A model generated the notes under the pieces. The model saw nothing but the letters and a program-made list of their open reading frames with translations, was not told where the DNA came from and made no database searches. Positions 31,747 through 38,897 of a stretch of 64,000 bases of DNA are shown piece by piece; the stretch's first letter is position 1; every line of letters begins with the position of its first letter. The stretch comes from a virus, in the IMG/VR virus record IMGVR_UViG_3300038465_000091, positions 159,507 to 223,506 of that record; one strand, written 5' to 3'. A program made the position numbers and the translations under genes.

Positions 31747-32412
31747 ATGAGCAAGCATGGTTGGGAACGTGGGGAGATTAAGCTGCCGAGCACGGAAGCC
31801 GTTGCCTTTCGTCACGATCTGGTCAACACCCACAATCAGATTCAAGCCCGCCTGTTCGAACGCGCCCAAATCATCTACACCCAACTCAAAGCCGCTGGTA
31901 AGGGCAAGCGGAACTTCGATTTCTACGAGGAATTCACTAAGATCATGCAGGGCGGCGTTTGGCACATCAGCGCCATCGACACGGACGGTTACGACGAACT
32001 GAGCAGCGCCCTGTTCCCCTACGACGCGAAGATCGGTCGCGAACAGCGCAAGCCAAGCGTCCCGAAGAAGAAAGATTTCAAGCAGGCGAAGCTGAGCGCG
32101 AAAGGTCTGCCTGTCGGCGGCGAAGCTGGAATTGAATTCAAGGGCAGTACCGTCCTCTGGGTGGTAGCCGAGAATAACCACAGCGTTGAACGCGCACATG
32201 ACCATGCGATGGGTAAGGCGTTTTTCCGTCGTTTGGCACAGGTAAAGTGGACGAACCGTAGCGGCGGCGAGATTGTCGGCAACGACGAATACAACCGCGA
32301 CAACGAGTCGTCGGGCAGCGGCGGAAACTACGTGACCATGCGGTTCGGTGCGGCTGAGACACAATTCAAAAAATCGTTTGGGCGTAAATTTTGGTCGGAG
32401 CGAATAAACTAA
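31747..32412 (+). CDS. Hypothetical early-type protein
   Basis: 221 aa. The first 95 residues look helical (STEAVAFRHDLVNTHNQIQARL). The C-terminal half holds a predicted beta/alpha segment (TVLWVVAENNHSVERAHDH) and a Gly/Asn-rich stretch. No family is recognised. It is the first gene of the rightward early-type operon, directly behind a strong promoter with no room for a ribosome site. Its stop overlaps the next ATG (TAATG). First genes behind such promoters are often host-takeover factors, but this is inference. Confidence 0.65.
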   Translation: MSKHGWERGEIKLPSTEAVAFRHDLVNTHNQIQARLFERAQIIYTQLKAAGKGKRNFDFYEEFTKIMQGGVWHISAIDTDGYDELSSALFPYDAKIGREQRKPSVPKKKDFKQAKLSAKGLPVGGEAGIEFKGSTVLWVVAENNHSVERAHDHAMGKAFFRRLAQVKWTNRSGGEIVGNDEYNRDNESSGSGGNYVTMRFGAAETQFKKSFGRKFWSERIN

Positions 32413-32579
32413 TGAGATATCAAGTGCATGTCGTGTACCCTGATCGTACCATGGTGCTGCCGCAAGAATTTGTCAGCTTTGCTGCCGCCGCAACCTCCGC
32501 AGGTCCATTGGCGAAGAACCTACAGGGCAAGGCCGCGATCCGAATCGAGCCGATGCTTGACGCCAAGGCGGGACGCTAA
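32412..32579 (+). CDS. Small hypothetical protein (55 aa)
   Basis: Starts at the ATG overlapping the previous stop and ends overlapping the next start (both TAATG). The product (MRYQVHVVYPDRTMVLPQEF ...) looks like a small alpha/beta fold. No family recognised. Confidence 0.55.
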   Translation: MRYQVHVVYPDRTMVLPQEFVSFAAAATSAGPLAKNLQGKAAIRIEPMLDAKAGR

Positions 32580-32836
32580 TGGAACAAGTCATCATCGAAC
32601 ATCGGTTAGGCAAGTGGACCATAACGGTGCACGAAAGCTACAACTCCGTGCCTGCGAAGACGATCACGTTCGCCAACTCCGACCGTGGCTTCCCGAGCAA
32701 GGGGCACGCCATCGGTTACATCAAACGTGTCGCCAACCACACGCCTGACCGCTCCAGCGAGTTCCATATCTACCCCTACACCAACCACGAGAACAAGATT
32801 CGTTGGGACGTGATGATCTGCGACTCTGGCAACTAA
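32579..32836 (+). CDS. Small hypothetical protein (85 aa)
   Basis: Overlaps the previous stop by one base. The chain alternates beta strands with aromatic and His residues (SEFHIYPYTNHENKIRWDV) and looks folded. No family recognised. Last gene before the 32877 promoter. Confidence 0.55.
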   Translation: MEQVIIEHRLGKWTITVHESYNSVPAKTITFANSDRGFPSKGHAIGYIKRVANHTPDRSSEFHIYPYTNHENKIRWDVMICDSGN

Positions 32837-32876
32837 TTGAAAACAAACCAAATATAGTCCAAAATATTTCAAAATT

Positions 32877-32908
32877 CCTATCGGTTCCCGTCCAGTTTTG
32901 GGTATAAT
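32877..32908 (+). promoter_or_regulatory. Early-type promoter (leaderless)
   Basis: CCTATCGG (32877-32884), 18 bp, TATAAT (32903-32908), 6 bp to the ATG at 32915. The upstream TTGAAAACAAACC element ends 18 bp from the octamer, 10 bp more than in the other two copies, i.e. one helical turn. Confidence 0.85.
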
Positions 32909-32914
32909 AGGGAC

Positions 32915-33172
32915 ATGAACGCTTACAAAACAACGTCCTTACGCGGAGCATCGAGCGTCTCGCAAGACGGTGCTGGTAAACGTCTCACTTCTCAGGATGG
33001 CACCCGTTGGGCGATCAGCCGCAACCAAAAACGTGCCCTTGCCAACCACAAATTCGACGTTGTTGAATGCTGGACATTGAAACAGCGCGTAAATGGCAAG
33101 GTCGAAACTGTCGCTATTCAGCGATGCGAATCGGATGCCCGAGTTTTCTGCGGGTTGTCGGAAGGCAAATAA
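32915..33172 (+). CDS. Small basic hypothetical protein (85 aa)
   Basis: Basic, with TRWAISRNQKRALANHKFDVV and a C-terminal Cys pair (RCESDARVFCG). It has a leaderless-type promoter at 6 bp. No family recognised. It is followed by a one-base overlap with the next gene. Confidence 0.55.
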   Translation: MNAYKTTSLRGASSVSQDGAGKRLTSQDGTRWAISRNQKRALANHKFDVVECWTLKQRVNGKVETVAIQRCESDARVFCGLSEGK

Positions 33173-33282
33173 TGGTGCAATGTCCAAGTTGCGGAGCGTG
33201 GGCTGGTCGTTACGAAGGCTTCGCGATTCTCCGTAGATGGTTCAAATGTTTATCCTGTTTCAATATTTGGAGCGTGGGATAA
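33172..33282 (+). CDS. 36-aa zinc-ribbon peptide
   Basis: MVQCPSCGAWAGRYEG ... FKCLSCFNIWSVG gives two CxxC pairs 25 residues apart, a minimal zinc ribbon. Start and stop overlap the neighbouring genes by one base each (TAATG). Such short ribbons in phages often bind host proteins or nucleic acid; nothing more specific can be said. Confidence 0.6.
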   Translation: MVQCPSCGAWAGRYEGFAILRRWFKCLSCFNIWSVG

Positions 33283-33839
33283 TGGAAAAGCTTCGGACGG
33301 TCAAAAACGATGTTACGACCACGCTGTGGTGCGGCCCAGCCGCGATCAGCGCCGTGACGGGGGAGTCCGTCAGTAAGATCATGAATATCATGCGGCAGCT
33401 ATCGGGTCGCCAGACCATCAAGAGCGTACCTTACTGGCTCCTACAGCGCACTCTGGCAACTCTGGGGTGGGAAGCTGTCACCCTCCACAAATTCGACCGC
33501 AGGAAGGTCGAGCCGAAGGTTGAACGGCTCAGCGCCAGCATCACAGTCACGTCAGGGATCGGTTCGGAGTGGGTTGAGGCGAAGCAGCGCCCCACGCTGG
33601 CACGCTACTGCCGCGAGCATCGTCAGGACTTCCAAGAGCACGCTTGCATCGTTGGCATTACGGGGCACTACGTCGCCGTCTACGGGCGGCGGTTCTGCGA
33701 CAGCCACACCAGCGAGCCCGTGTTCCTCCGCAAGTCTCCGCACCGCCGCACGCGGGTGGAGCAGGTGTTTCAAATCCGAAAGATCGGCGGGCCGAATTGG
33801 GTACCATGGAGCGGGTTGGTACCGAAGAGGAGTTTATGA
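33282..33839 (+). CDS. Putative cysteine peptidase (C39/papain-like fold)
   Basis: 185 aa from the ATG overlapping the previous stop. TTLWCGPAAISAVTG puts a Cys (Cys17) at the start of a helix, as in C39-like and other papain-fold enzymes, and ACIVGITGHYVAVYG gives the His (His129) at a strand end, with Asp140 as a possible third residue. It has no signal peptide, so it should act in the cytoplasm. It could cleave a host or phage protein early in infection. It may also be a transglutaminase- or amidase-type relative. Catalysis is inferred from motif spacing only. Confidence 0.6.
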   Translation: MEKLRTVKNDVTTTLWCGPAAISAVTGESVSKIMNIMRQLSGRQTIKSVPYWLLQRTLATLGWEAVTLHKFDRRKVEPKVERLSASITVTSGIGSEWVEAKQRPTLARYCREHRQDFQEHACIVGITGHYVAVYGRRFCDSHTSEPVFLRKSPHRRTRVEQVFQIRKIGGPNWVPWSGLVPKRSL

Positions 33840-34057
33840 CAACATTCGACATCATTTGGGCACCGGAGGGGCGCTGCATCGCTACCGTTCAAGCCAACAC
33901 CATCGCCCGAGCGAAGCGCATGGCTCCGAAACCATATCGCCAGTATCTCGGCGAGCTTTACGTGCTCGAAGTTCAGTACACGCATTGCAACGGGAAAGAA
34001 ACGAAGTGCTCAGTCTTGCCGGATTGTATTCGGCACGACGGTGGATGCACTAAGTAA
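33836..34057 (+). CDS. Small hypothetical protein (73 aa)
   Basis: ATGA overlap with the peptidase gene. The chain MTTFDIIWAPEGRCIATVQA ... ends in a Cys/His cluster (HCNGKETKC ... CIRHDGGC) that could bind metal. No family recognised. Confidence 0.55.
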   Translation: MTTFDIIWAPEGRCIATVQANTIARAKRMAPKPYRQYLGELYVLEVQYTHCNGKETKCSVLPDCIRHDGGCTK

Positions 34058-34077
34058 CTTAAAACGGGGTGTGCAAC

Positions 34078-34233
34078 ATGATGACCATCGCAGAGAAGAT
34101 TCTACTGGCGGCCAAAATCGCCGAAGCCGTCCAGAGCAAGTACAGCCTCACCACGGGGTCGCAGTTCACCGAGGAGAGCGTTGACACCATGGAACTCACC
34201 TTGACCATCGTTCAAGCGATGGACGGCATCTAA
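34078..34233 (+). CDS. Small helical hypothetical protein (51 aa)
   Basis: MMTIAEKILLAAKIAEAVQ followed by a Thr/Glu-rich helix. A GGGGTGTG site upstream could be a weak ribosome site. No family recognised. Short, so moderate confidence. Confidence 0.45.
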   Translation: MMTIAEKILLAAKIAEAVQSKYSLTTGSQFTEESVDTMELTLTIVQAMDGI

Positions 34234-34284
34234 CGCCCGCGAGGAGGACTCGCACCAACGGGACGCGGTAAGCCGTCCTTCCAC

Positions 34285-34321
34285 CCGTAGCGGGGGAGCG
34301 AAAGCTGAGAACCCGCTACGG
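34285..34321. repeat. 10-bp perfect inverted repeat with internal hairpin
   Basis: CCGTAGCGGG (34285-34294) pairs perfectly with CCCGCTACGG (34312-34321), and AGC-GAAA-GCT forms a smaller hairpin inside. No T run follows, so it is either a Rho-independent-like processing structure or an operator. It lies between the 34078 gene and the next promoter. Confidence 0.6.
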
Positions 34322-34358
34322 TATATTATTGAAAACAAAGCAAATATAGTGCCCAAAT

Positions 34359-34390
34359 CCTAGCGATTTGAACATCTTTTGGGGTATAAT
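34359..34390 (+). promoter_or_regulatory. Early-type promoter (leaderless)
   Basis: CCTAGCGA (34359-34366), 18 bp, TATAAT (34385-34390), 6 bp to the ATG at 34397. A TTGAAAACAAAGCAAATATAGT-like element ends 8 bp upstream of the octamer, as in the 31709 promoter. Confidence 0.85.
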
Positions 34391-34396
34391 AGGGAC

Positions 34397-34975
34397 ATGA
34401 GCGAACGAGAGTACATAAAGTACCCAAACGAAGTCGTGATGGACACCCCTATTGGTCAAGCGAAGCTGGCGATCACCGACGCCAACCACATCCACATTTC
34501 AGCCGACATTGTGACGATCAGGGGCAAGGAAGTTCGCTGCTCCCTGCATGTCAACGACTATGGGTGCGGCGTCGGATTCGAACCGAGCCGTGAACAGTCC
34601 TGCCCTTCGTCCTCCTACAATTCTCTGTACGCGACCAAGGTGGGTTCGATGGGCAATTCCGCGACCTCCGCGCAGCGTGCGGCGATCATCACCGCGTGGG
34701 TGCCCGCCGTCAATGCTTTCATGGCCGCTCACCCCGAACTTCGCACCGATGCCTCGGAAGCCGACAAAAATAACTCCGCGTTGTGCATCGAGCACGATAT
34801 TGAGAAGCTCGAAAAGCAGATCGCCGAGAAGCGCGAGGAACTCCGCAAAGTGCATATCTCTGGGCGGCAGGCGAGCGGGGTCGTACAGTTTCCGTGCTGC
34901 AAGGCTTACGGTGTGGTCAACAAGAATCACGTCTGCCCCGAGCGGATGACCTTCGACAACGAGGTCATCAGCTAA
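34397..34975 (+). CDS. Hypothetical early-type protein
   Basis: 192 aa; the ATG at 34397 is chosen because the longer frame from 34379 begins inside the promoter. It has a beta-rich N-terminus (GQAKLAITDANHIHISADIV), a helical centre with a coiled-coil piece (IEHDIEKLEKQIAEKREEL), and a Cys cluster near the end (PCCKAYG ... HVCPE). Function unknown. Confidence 0.6.
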   Translation: MSEREYIKYPNEVVMDTPIGQAKLAITDANHIHISADIVTIRGKEVRCSLHVNDYGCGVGFEPSREQSCPSSSYNSLYATKVGSMGNSATSAQRAAIITAWVPAVNAFMAAHPELRTDASEADKNNSALCIEHDIEKLEKQIAEKREELRKVHISGRQASGVVQFPCCKAYGVVNKNHVCPERMTFDNEVIS

Positions 34976-35073
34976 TGAGCCGACGCACAGACAGAATGTG
35001 GAAAGCCGCCGCCCGCGTGACGGCGCTCCCGATCAAAGAGGAGCCCAAGATGGCAAAGGAGGCAACAAAATGA
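34975..35073 (+). CDS. Tiny basic peptide (32 aa)
   Basis: Frame MSRRTDRMWKAAARVTALPI ... between a TAATG overlap upstream and an ATGA overlap downstream. The tight coupling supports it; there is no recognised motif. Confidence 0.4.
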   Translation: MSRRTDRMWKAAARVTALPIKEEPKMAKEATK

Positions 35074-35771
35074 AGAGAGTTCTAATCGTACTTCTGATGG
35101 GTCTGGTGCTGGTAGCGGTAGCGATGGCTGCCCAGACTCCAACTGTCGAAATCACCAAGCATGACATCAAAACAGCAAAGCCGATGTCCGAGTACATGCA
35201 GCAGGTTGGATTGCTGTATCTTGAGACGGCGGAAAATCTGGAAAAACTTGACGAGTCTGGGCAACCGCCCGACTACTGGCGTAAGGAAATGGATGGTTTA
35301 GAGAATCGCATTCAGATAACTCTGAACAAACCGCCTCGTCCCGCTGGTGACGCTCTATACTATGAGTTGCTTCGTTCGGCACGTTATGCTCGTGAGGCGT
35401 TGATTCAGGCAGACAAAAGTCAAAGCAAACTCTGGGTTCAGGCTTGGGCTGCGTGCGATGCATATGGTACGACTTCTGCCACAGAAGGTACTTTTATTAA
35501 AGCACAAGCTGACGATTGTGACGCGAAAATTAAGGCAGCGACGGCTCAAAATGAAGTCACAGCCGAGACACAGCAACAACCAGCCGCTGACCCGGCCAAG
35601 ATGCAAGCCCTCGCCGACAAGTTCAACGCCAAGGTCAAGAACACTTGGCTTATGGTCAGTGACGGCACAAACATTGGTGGCTCTAAAGACGCTTTACGGC
35701 AAGCAGGATTCACTGCCGTCGTCTTTAGCGGCGGCAAAATTGTAGATTTGGTTACGGGCACCGAAAACTAA
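35070..35771 (+). CDS. Secreted/periplasmic hypothetical protein with signal peptide
   Basis: 233 aa. The N-terminus MKRVLIVLLMGLVLVAVAMA is a textbook signal peptide with a signal-peptidase-I-type AMA-AQ end and no lipobox Cys. The mature part is helical, with three Cys (AWAACDAYG and DDCDAK), then a Gln/Ala linker and a short C-terminal alpha/beta piece. An exported phage protein in an early-type operon could modify the envelope, e.g. superinfection exclusion. The ribosome site AAAGGAGG lies inside the upstream mini-gene. Not assigned to a family. Confidence 0.65.
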   Translation: MKRVLIVLLMGLVLVAVAMAAQTPTVEITKHDIKTAKPMSEYMQQVGLLYLETAENLEKLDESGQPPDYWRKEMDGLENRIQITLNKPPRPAGDALYYELLRSARYAREALIQADKSQSKLWVQAWAACDAYGTTSATEGTFIKAQADDCDAKIKAATAQNEVTAETQQQPAADPAKMQALADKFNAKVKNTWLMVSDGTNIGGSKDALRQAGFTAVVFSGGKIVDLVTGTEN

Positions 35772-35935
35772 TGAACCGCGAGAACCAGTCCGACGACATC
35801 CTGTTCGACCTGAAATTAAAGGGCGTGGTTGTCGATCCTCCGTTCCTCGGGGTAGACGTGGGATTCACTGAACTGGTGGAATTCGAGGACGGGGAAACCC
35901 GCGAAGTCAGCGTTCATCTTTTGGAGGCCCTGTAA
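35771..35935 (+). CDS. Small acidic hypothetical protein (54 aa)
   Basis: TAATG overlap with the previous stop. The beta-rich acidic chain (GVDVGFTELVEFEDGETREV) is probably a small folded protein. No family recognised. Confidence 0.5.
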   Translation: MNRENQSDDILFDLKLKGVVVDPPFLGVDVGFTELVEFEDGETREVSVHLLEAL

Positions 35936-36601
35936 ATGCCTCTCACCACCTACTCCTGCTCGAAGTGCATGACTCCGTTCAAAGAGAATCCCGAGGTCGT
36001 CATGGATGGCGGCAACGGTCTGTGGTGCCCTCGCTGCTCGTACCAAGCCTCGGTTCGCAGCCTCAGGAACGAACTGCCGAAGGAATTCTTCATTGAGCAC
36101 ATGGCGGTGAACCCGCCGCGATGGGCTAGTGTCGGTAAGGAAAAGCCGTCTCCCGCCGCCGTCCTACTGGACGTGTGGGTGGTTCGCAAGCACAGCCGCA
36201 TCACCGATGATGTGGGCTACAGACAGTGGCCCGGACCCCAGAAGGATGTTCACTGCTGGTGGGAGTTGGAGAATGGCAAAGCTGTGGGCTGGAACGAATC
36301 ACCCTCGAAGGGCTGGAGCTTCCCCGTCATCACCCTGCACAATCTCAAGATTTGGAACATCCGTGGCGACTGCTCGGATTTCGACGGTCGGTTCTACGTG
36401 TGTGCGGAGACCAAGAAGCGGGCGGTCGAGTTGCTGGCGCAAGCAGGTCGCCGCTTCACCAGCCTGAATGAGTTCACGAAGTACGCCTCGCCCGCTTGGG
36501 GCATTGCGATGCGGAACCAGAAGCGCGAAGAGGGCGTATGGTTCACGCCTGAGGGTCAGGACGACGTGATGGGCGGCTACCGCCCAAAGAGGTTGATTTA
36601 A
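35936..36601 (+). CDS. Zinc-ribbon hypothetical protein
   Basis: 221 aa, ATG directly after the previous stop. An N-terminal zinc ribbon is clear (CSKCMTPFKEN ... CPRCSYQ). The remaining 180 residues form a Trp-rich domain (QWPGPQKDVHCWWELENG, HNLKIWNIRGDCSDFDG) not assigned to a family. It overlaps the next ATG by one base. Confidence 0.6.
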   Translation: MPLTTYSCSKCMTPFKENPEVVMDGGNGLWCPRCSYQASVRSLRNELPKEFFIEHMAVNPPRWASVGKEKPSPAAVLLDVWVVRKHSRITDDVGYRQWPGPQKDVHCWWELENGKAVGWNESPSKGWSFPVITLHNLKIWNIRGDCSDFDGRFYVCAETKKRAVELLAQAGRRFTSLNEFTKYASPAWGIAMRNQKREEGVWFTPEGQDDVMGGYRPKRLI

Positions 36602-36810
36602 TGGCGGGCAACTCAGGCAAGATGACGAACGAGGCTCTCGCCGCACGCGGCCCACGCATGGTGCTGGCACGGGTAGGCGCGAACGGTCAAGCCTATCGCG
36701 GCTTGGTGATCTACCGCGAAGGGCAGTGCCCGATCAGGGTGCCTTACTCGATACTTGCAAAGTCGTACTCGCTGAGCTATCTTAAGAGAGTAGGAAAGGG
36801 AAATTTATGA
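36601..36810 (+). CDS. Small basic hypothetical protein (69 aa)
   Basis: Basic alpha/beta chain (GPRMVLARVGANGQAYRGLV). TAATG overlap upstream and ATGA overlap downstream. No family recognised. Confidence 0.5.
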   Translation: MAGNSGKMTNEALAARGPRMVLARVGANGQAYRGLVIYREGQCPIRVPYSILAKSYSLSYLKRVGKGNL

Positions 36811-37088
36811 TTAGTATGAAGCGACTGAACCTCAGAGATCGAGAGTGCCCGAAGTGCGGCGGCAAGATCGGCATGATCCGCCGTGGGGGTATGCCAAAAG
36901 ACGTTCTCTGTGAACTACCACTGTACGGCTGCGTGGGCAACACGCACGTGCAGGTGAGTGGCACCTACGGCTACAGCCCCAACGATTTTCCAAAGAAGGT
37001 GAAGCCGCCTACCGCCAAGGAAATCAACAAGTTCATCGGTAGCATTCGCCGCGAAGAAGTGGCCGAAGCCGAAGAAAAGAAAATTTAG
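36807..37088 (+). CDS. Small zinc-ribbon protein (93 aa)
   Basis: CPKCGGKIGMIRRGG followed by CELPLYGCVG gives a four-Cys ribbon; the C-terminus is a charged helix (RREEVAEAEEKKI). ATGA overlap with the previous gene. It ends the operon just before the 37095 promoter. Function unknown. Confidence 0.55.
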   Translation: MISMKRLNLRDRECPKCGGKIGMIRRGGMPKDVLCELPLYGCVGNTHVQVSGTYGYSPNDFPKKVKPPTAKEINKFIGSIRREEVAEAEEKKI

Positions 37089-37094
37089 TCCATT

Positions 37095-37126
37095 CCTATC
37101 CTTTTCGGCTCCGAATCGGGTATAAT
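37095..37126 (+). promoter_or_regulatory. Early-type promoter with long leader
   Basis: CCTATCCT (37095-37102), 18 bp, TATAAT (37121-37126). Unlike the others it is followed by about 100 nt before the next ATG, and that leader is structured. Confidence 0.75.
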
Positions 37127-37142
37127 GGGGTGTGACATCGTT

Positions 37143-37200
37143 TGCTGGTAGCGAGGAATAACCAGCACCGGGGCGGACGGTGTTCCAAGCCCGTCCGCCC
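37143..37200 (+). promoter_or_regulatory. Structured 5' leader, two hairpins
   Basis: TGCTGGT (37143-37149) pairs with ACCAGCA (37161-37167), and GGGCGGACGG (37171-37180) pairs perfectly with CCGTCCGCCC (37191-37200). A CT-rich TACTTCCTTCTTT follows, then AGGAG before the ATG at 37226. The second hairpin could be an attenuator, or the leader could be a small RNA. No known riboswitch recognised. Confidence 0.6.
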
Positions 37201-37225
37201 TACTTCCTTCTTTCAGGAGCCCATC

Positions 37226-37378
37226 ATGTGCTATATCGGTGAGCACGTCCGTACCGTCGTAGTTGACCCTCTTCAAGCCCCCGCCCCACTTCCCGGCCAA
37301 GAGCCCGAGATCGAGCCGTCATACGAGCCCGTGTTTGACGACCAGCCTGTGCTGGTGCCTGTTTACGTTAAACGGTAA
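37226..37378 (+). CDS. Small Pro-rich hypothetical protein (50 aa)
   Basis: ATG at 37226 with a clear AGGAG site behind the structured leader; the longer frame from 37142 would read through the hairpins. The product has an N-terminal strand (MCYIGEHVRTVVVDP) and an acidic Pro-rich tail. TAATG overlap with the next gene. Confidence 0.55.
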   Translation: MCYIGEHVRTVVVDPLQAPAPLPGQEPEIEPSYEPVFDDQPVLVPVYVKR

Positions 37379-38139
37379 TGTTAGCCCCCGACTACATCTC
37401 GCCGTTCACGGCTTACCGCACGTGGCATTGGGAAATCCCAACAGGCATAACATCGCTGAATAGTGTCTCGTGGACACCACGGGAAGCTCACGTCGCCGTG
37501 TGCAGAAACAACAGACCGCATATCGCCCCTGACCTCGGTTGCACGTGCGGCATCTATGCGGCGAAGCACTGGAAACACCTGATTGACATTGGCTACGGCG
37601 GCTACGGCATTCACGGGGAAGTCGCCCTGTGGGGGATAATTGAAGAGTGCCGTCTGGGATACCGTGCTCAGTACGCCTACCCAAAATTCTTCTGCGTCCC
37701 GCCAATGATGCTCACCATGGACATGAAGATTGCTGAAGCAGGTATGGAAGCTCTCATTGCCTATAACGTCGATATCTTCGTGCTGGCAAGCAGCAAGCCC
37801 CAGCCAAATGTTGAAAAAGTTCCGCTGTGGGTGAAAGATTTCGGCTACTCCGCTCAGGGGATTGACTTCGTTGGAAAATACATTCAGCGGCTTTACTTAT
37901 TCAAAGGTGACCGTGCGGACGAAAACCCAGAAGTTGGCGACCGCCTGTGCATCAAGGGCGTGGGCATCGCCGTCGTCAAATCAGTCGCCCAGAATGAAGT
38001 CACCATCACGCTGTTCAACCAGACAATCCACCGTATCCCACGTGAGAGAATCACTTGGAATTTCCAGAATAACCGTTGGGAGTCGGACACCACAGGATCG
38101 AGCGTGGCGCTCTCCCGTGCGGCTGCTCGCGGGTTCTAA
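37378..38139 (+). CDS. Hypothetical protein of a widespread phage/bacterial type (CxCGIYA motif)
   Basis: 253 aa. The N-terminal half has the recurrent pattern FTAYRTWHWEI ... LNSVSWTPREAHVAVC ... CTCGIYAAKH, seen in many phage and bacterial proteins of unknown function: a YR-W start, W-P centre and a C-x-CGIYA end. A helical region follows, and the C-terminus has a beta segment (PEVGDRLCIKGVGIAVVKSV) like a small SH3-type fold. TAATG overlap with the preceding small gene puts both under the 37095 promoter. Confidence 0.6.
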   Translation: MLAPDYISPFTAYRTWHWEIPTGITSLNSVSWTPREAHVAVCRNNRPHIAPDLGCTCGIYAAKHWKHLIDIGYGGYGIHGEVALWGIIEECRLGYRAQYAYPKFFCVPPMMLTMDMKIAEAGMEALIAYNVDIFVLASSKPQPNVEKVPLWVKDFGYSAQGIDFVGKYIQRLYLFKGDRADENPEVGDRLCIKGVGIAVVKSVAQNEVTITLFNQTIHRIPRERITWNFQNNRWESDTTGSSVALSRAAARGF

Positions 38140-38145
38140 GCCCCT

Positions 38146-38886
38146 TTATCTGTTAGCGCGAGAAACGAAATATTGATCGAAATCGGGATGATCGATACGA
38201 ATTCTAAACTCACCTAGTATAGGAGAGTCGCAACGATATATGTTCCCGAGCTTCTGAACCTTCCGCTTTGAAAATCCCGTCCCGCTCGGGTTGGCCTTGT
38301 CAATCAGACTGTGGATGAACGCACCCAACGCCTTCTCCTCAGGGTCCTTGGATTCCAGCAGTTGCTTACTTGACCTACTCATTGCACGGCGGATGTCGGG
38401 GCGGTGGAGTTTGTGAATCTCGGCTACCCGCTGGAATGAACGAGTCTTGATGTACAGGTCGATGATCGTGCTCAGGGGCACGCTCTTGATACTGTGCTCA
38501 AGCTTTGCCTGCACTAACACATCCTTCATCTTCCCCTCGGTAAACTCCTCCCCATACAGGATGAACGCACACAGCACCTTGACCGCCATGCGGATACGGA
38601 ACGAGCACACCGTCTGCGTACTGCGGTGGATGATCGCCAGTGTGTTCTGGGTCTTGCTCAACAGGTAGTAGCTCAGCAGGAGTTCCTGATCCTCTTTCTT
38701 CAAGAGGCGCAAAATCTTCAAGAACATTGGGAAATTCTCCTGAATGTAGGTGAGGATTTTTTGGTCTTCTTTTTTCTTGGGATCGGACTCTGCACTGAGA
38801 AGGGTCTGCCCTTCGAGGGCTTCTTCATCGGTTAGGAGCATTGCTCGCGAGGCGCAAATCGAATCCATATAAGGAGTATTTTCCAT
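38146..38886 (-). CDS. Putative transcription regulator with sigma-region-4-like HTH
   Basis: 246 aa. Residues about 55-105 read LRLLKKEDQELLLSYYLLS, then KTQNTLAIIHRSTQTVCSFR and IRMAVKVL. The spacing of the two helices around an I-H-x-S-T-Q-T turn is that of a sigma region 4 helix-turn-helix. The C-terminal part holds a second possible HTH (FQRVAEIHKLHRPDIRRAMS). No region 2 is seen, so it may be an anti-sigma or activator-like factor rather than a full sigma. It is encoded opposite the early-type operon. It could direct the unusual promoters of this phage. Confidence 0.5.
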   Translation of the reverse strand: MENTPYMDSICASRAMLLTDEEALEGQTLLSAESDPKKKEDQKILTYIQENFPMFLKILRLLKKEDQELLLSYYLLSKTQNTLAIIHRSTQTVCSFRIRMAVKVLCAFILYGEEFTEGKMKDVLVQAKLEHSIKSVPLSTIIDLYIKTRSFQRVAEIHKLHRPDIRRAMSRSSKQLLESKDPEEKALGAFIHSLIDKANPSGTGFSKRKVQKLGNIYRCDSPILGEFRIRIDHPDFDQYFVSRANR

Positions 38887-38891
38887 GTGTT

Positions 38892-38897
38892 ATAATA
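38892..38897 (-). promoter_or_regulatory. Possible -10 box for the regulator gene
   Basis: TATTAT on the minus strand lies 5 bp before the ATG at 38886, leaving no space for a ribosome site. No CCTATCGA octamer at 18 bp. Confidence 0.35.
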
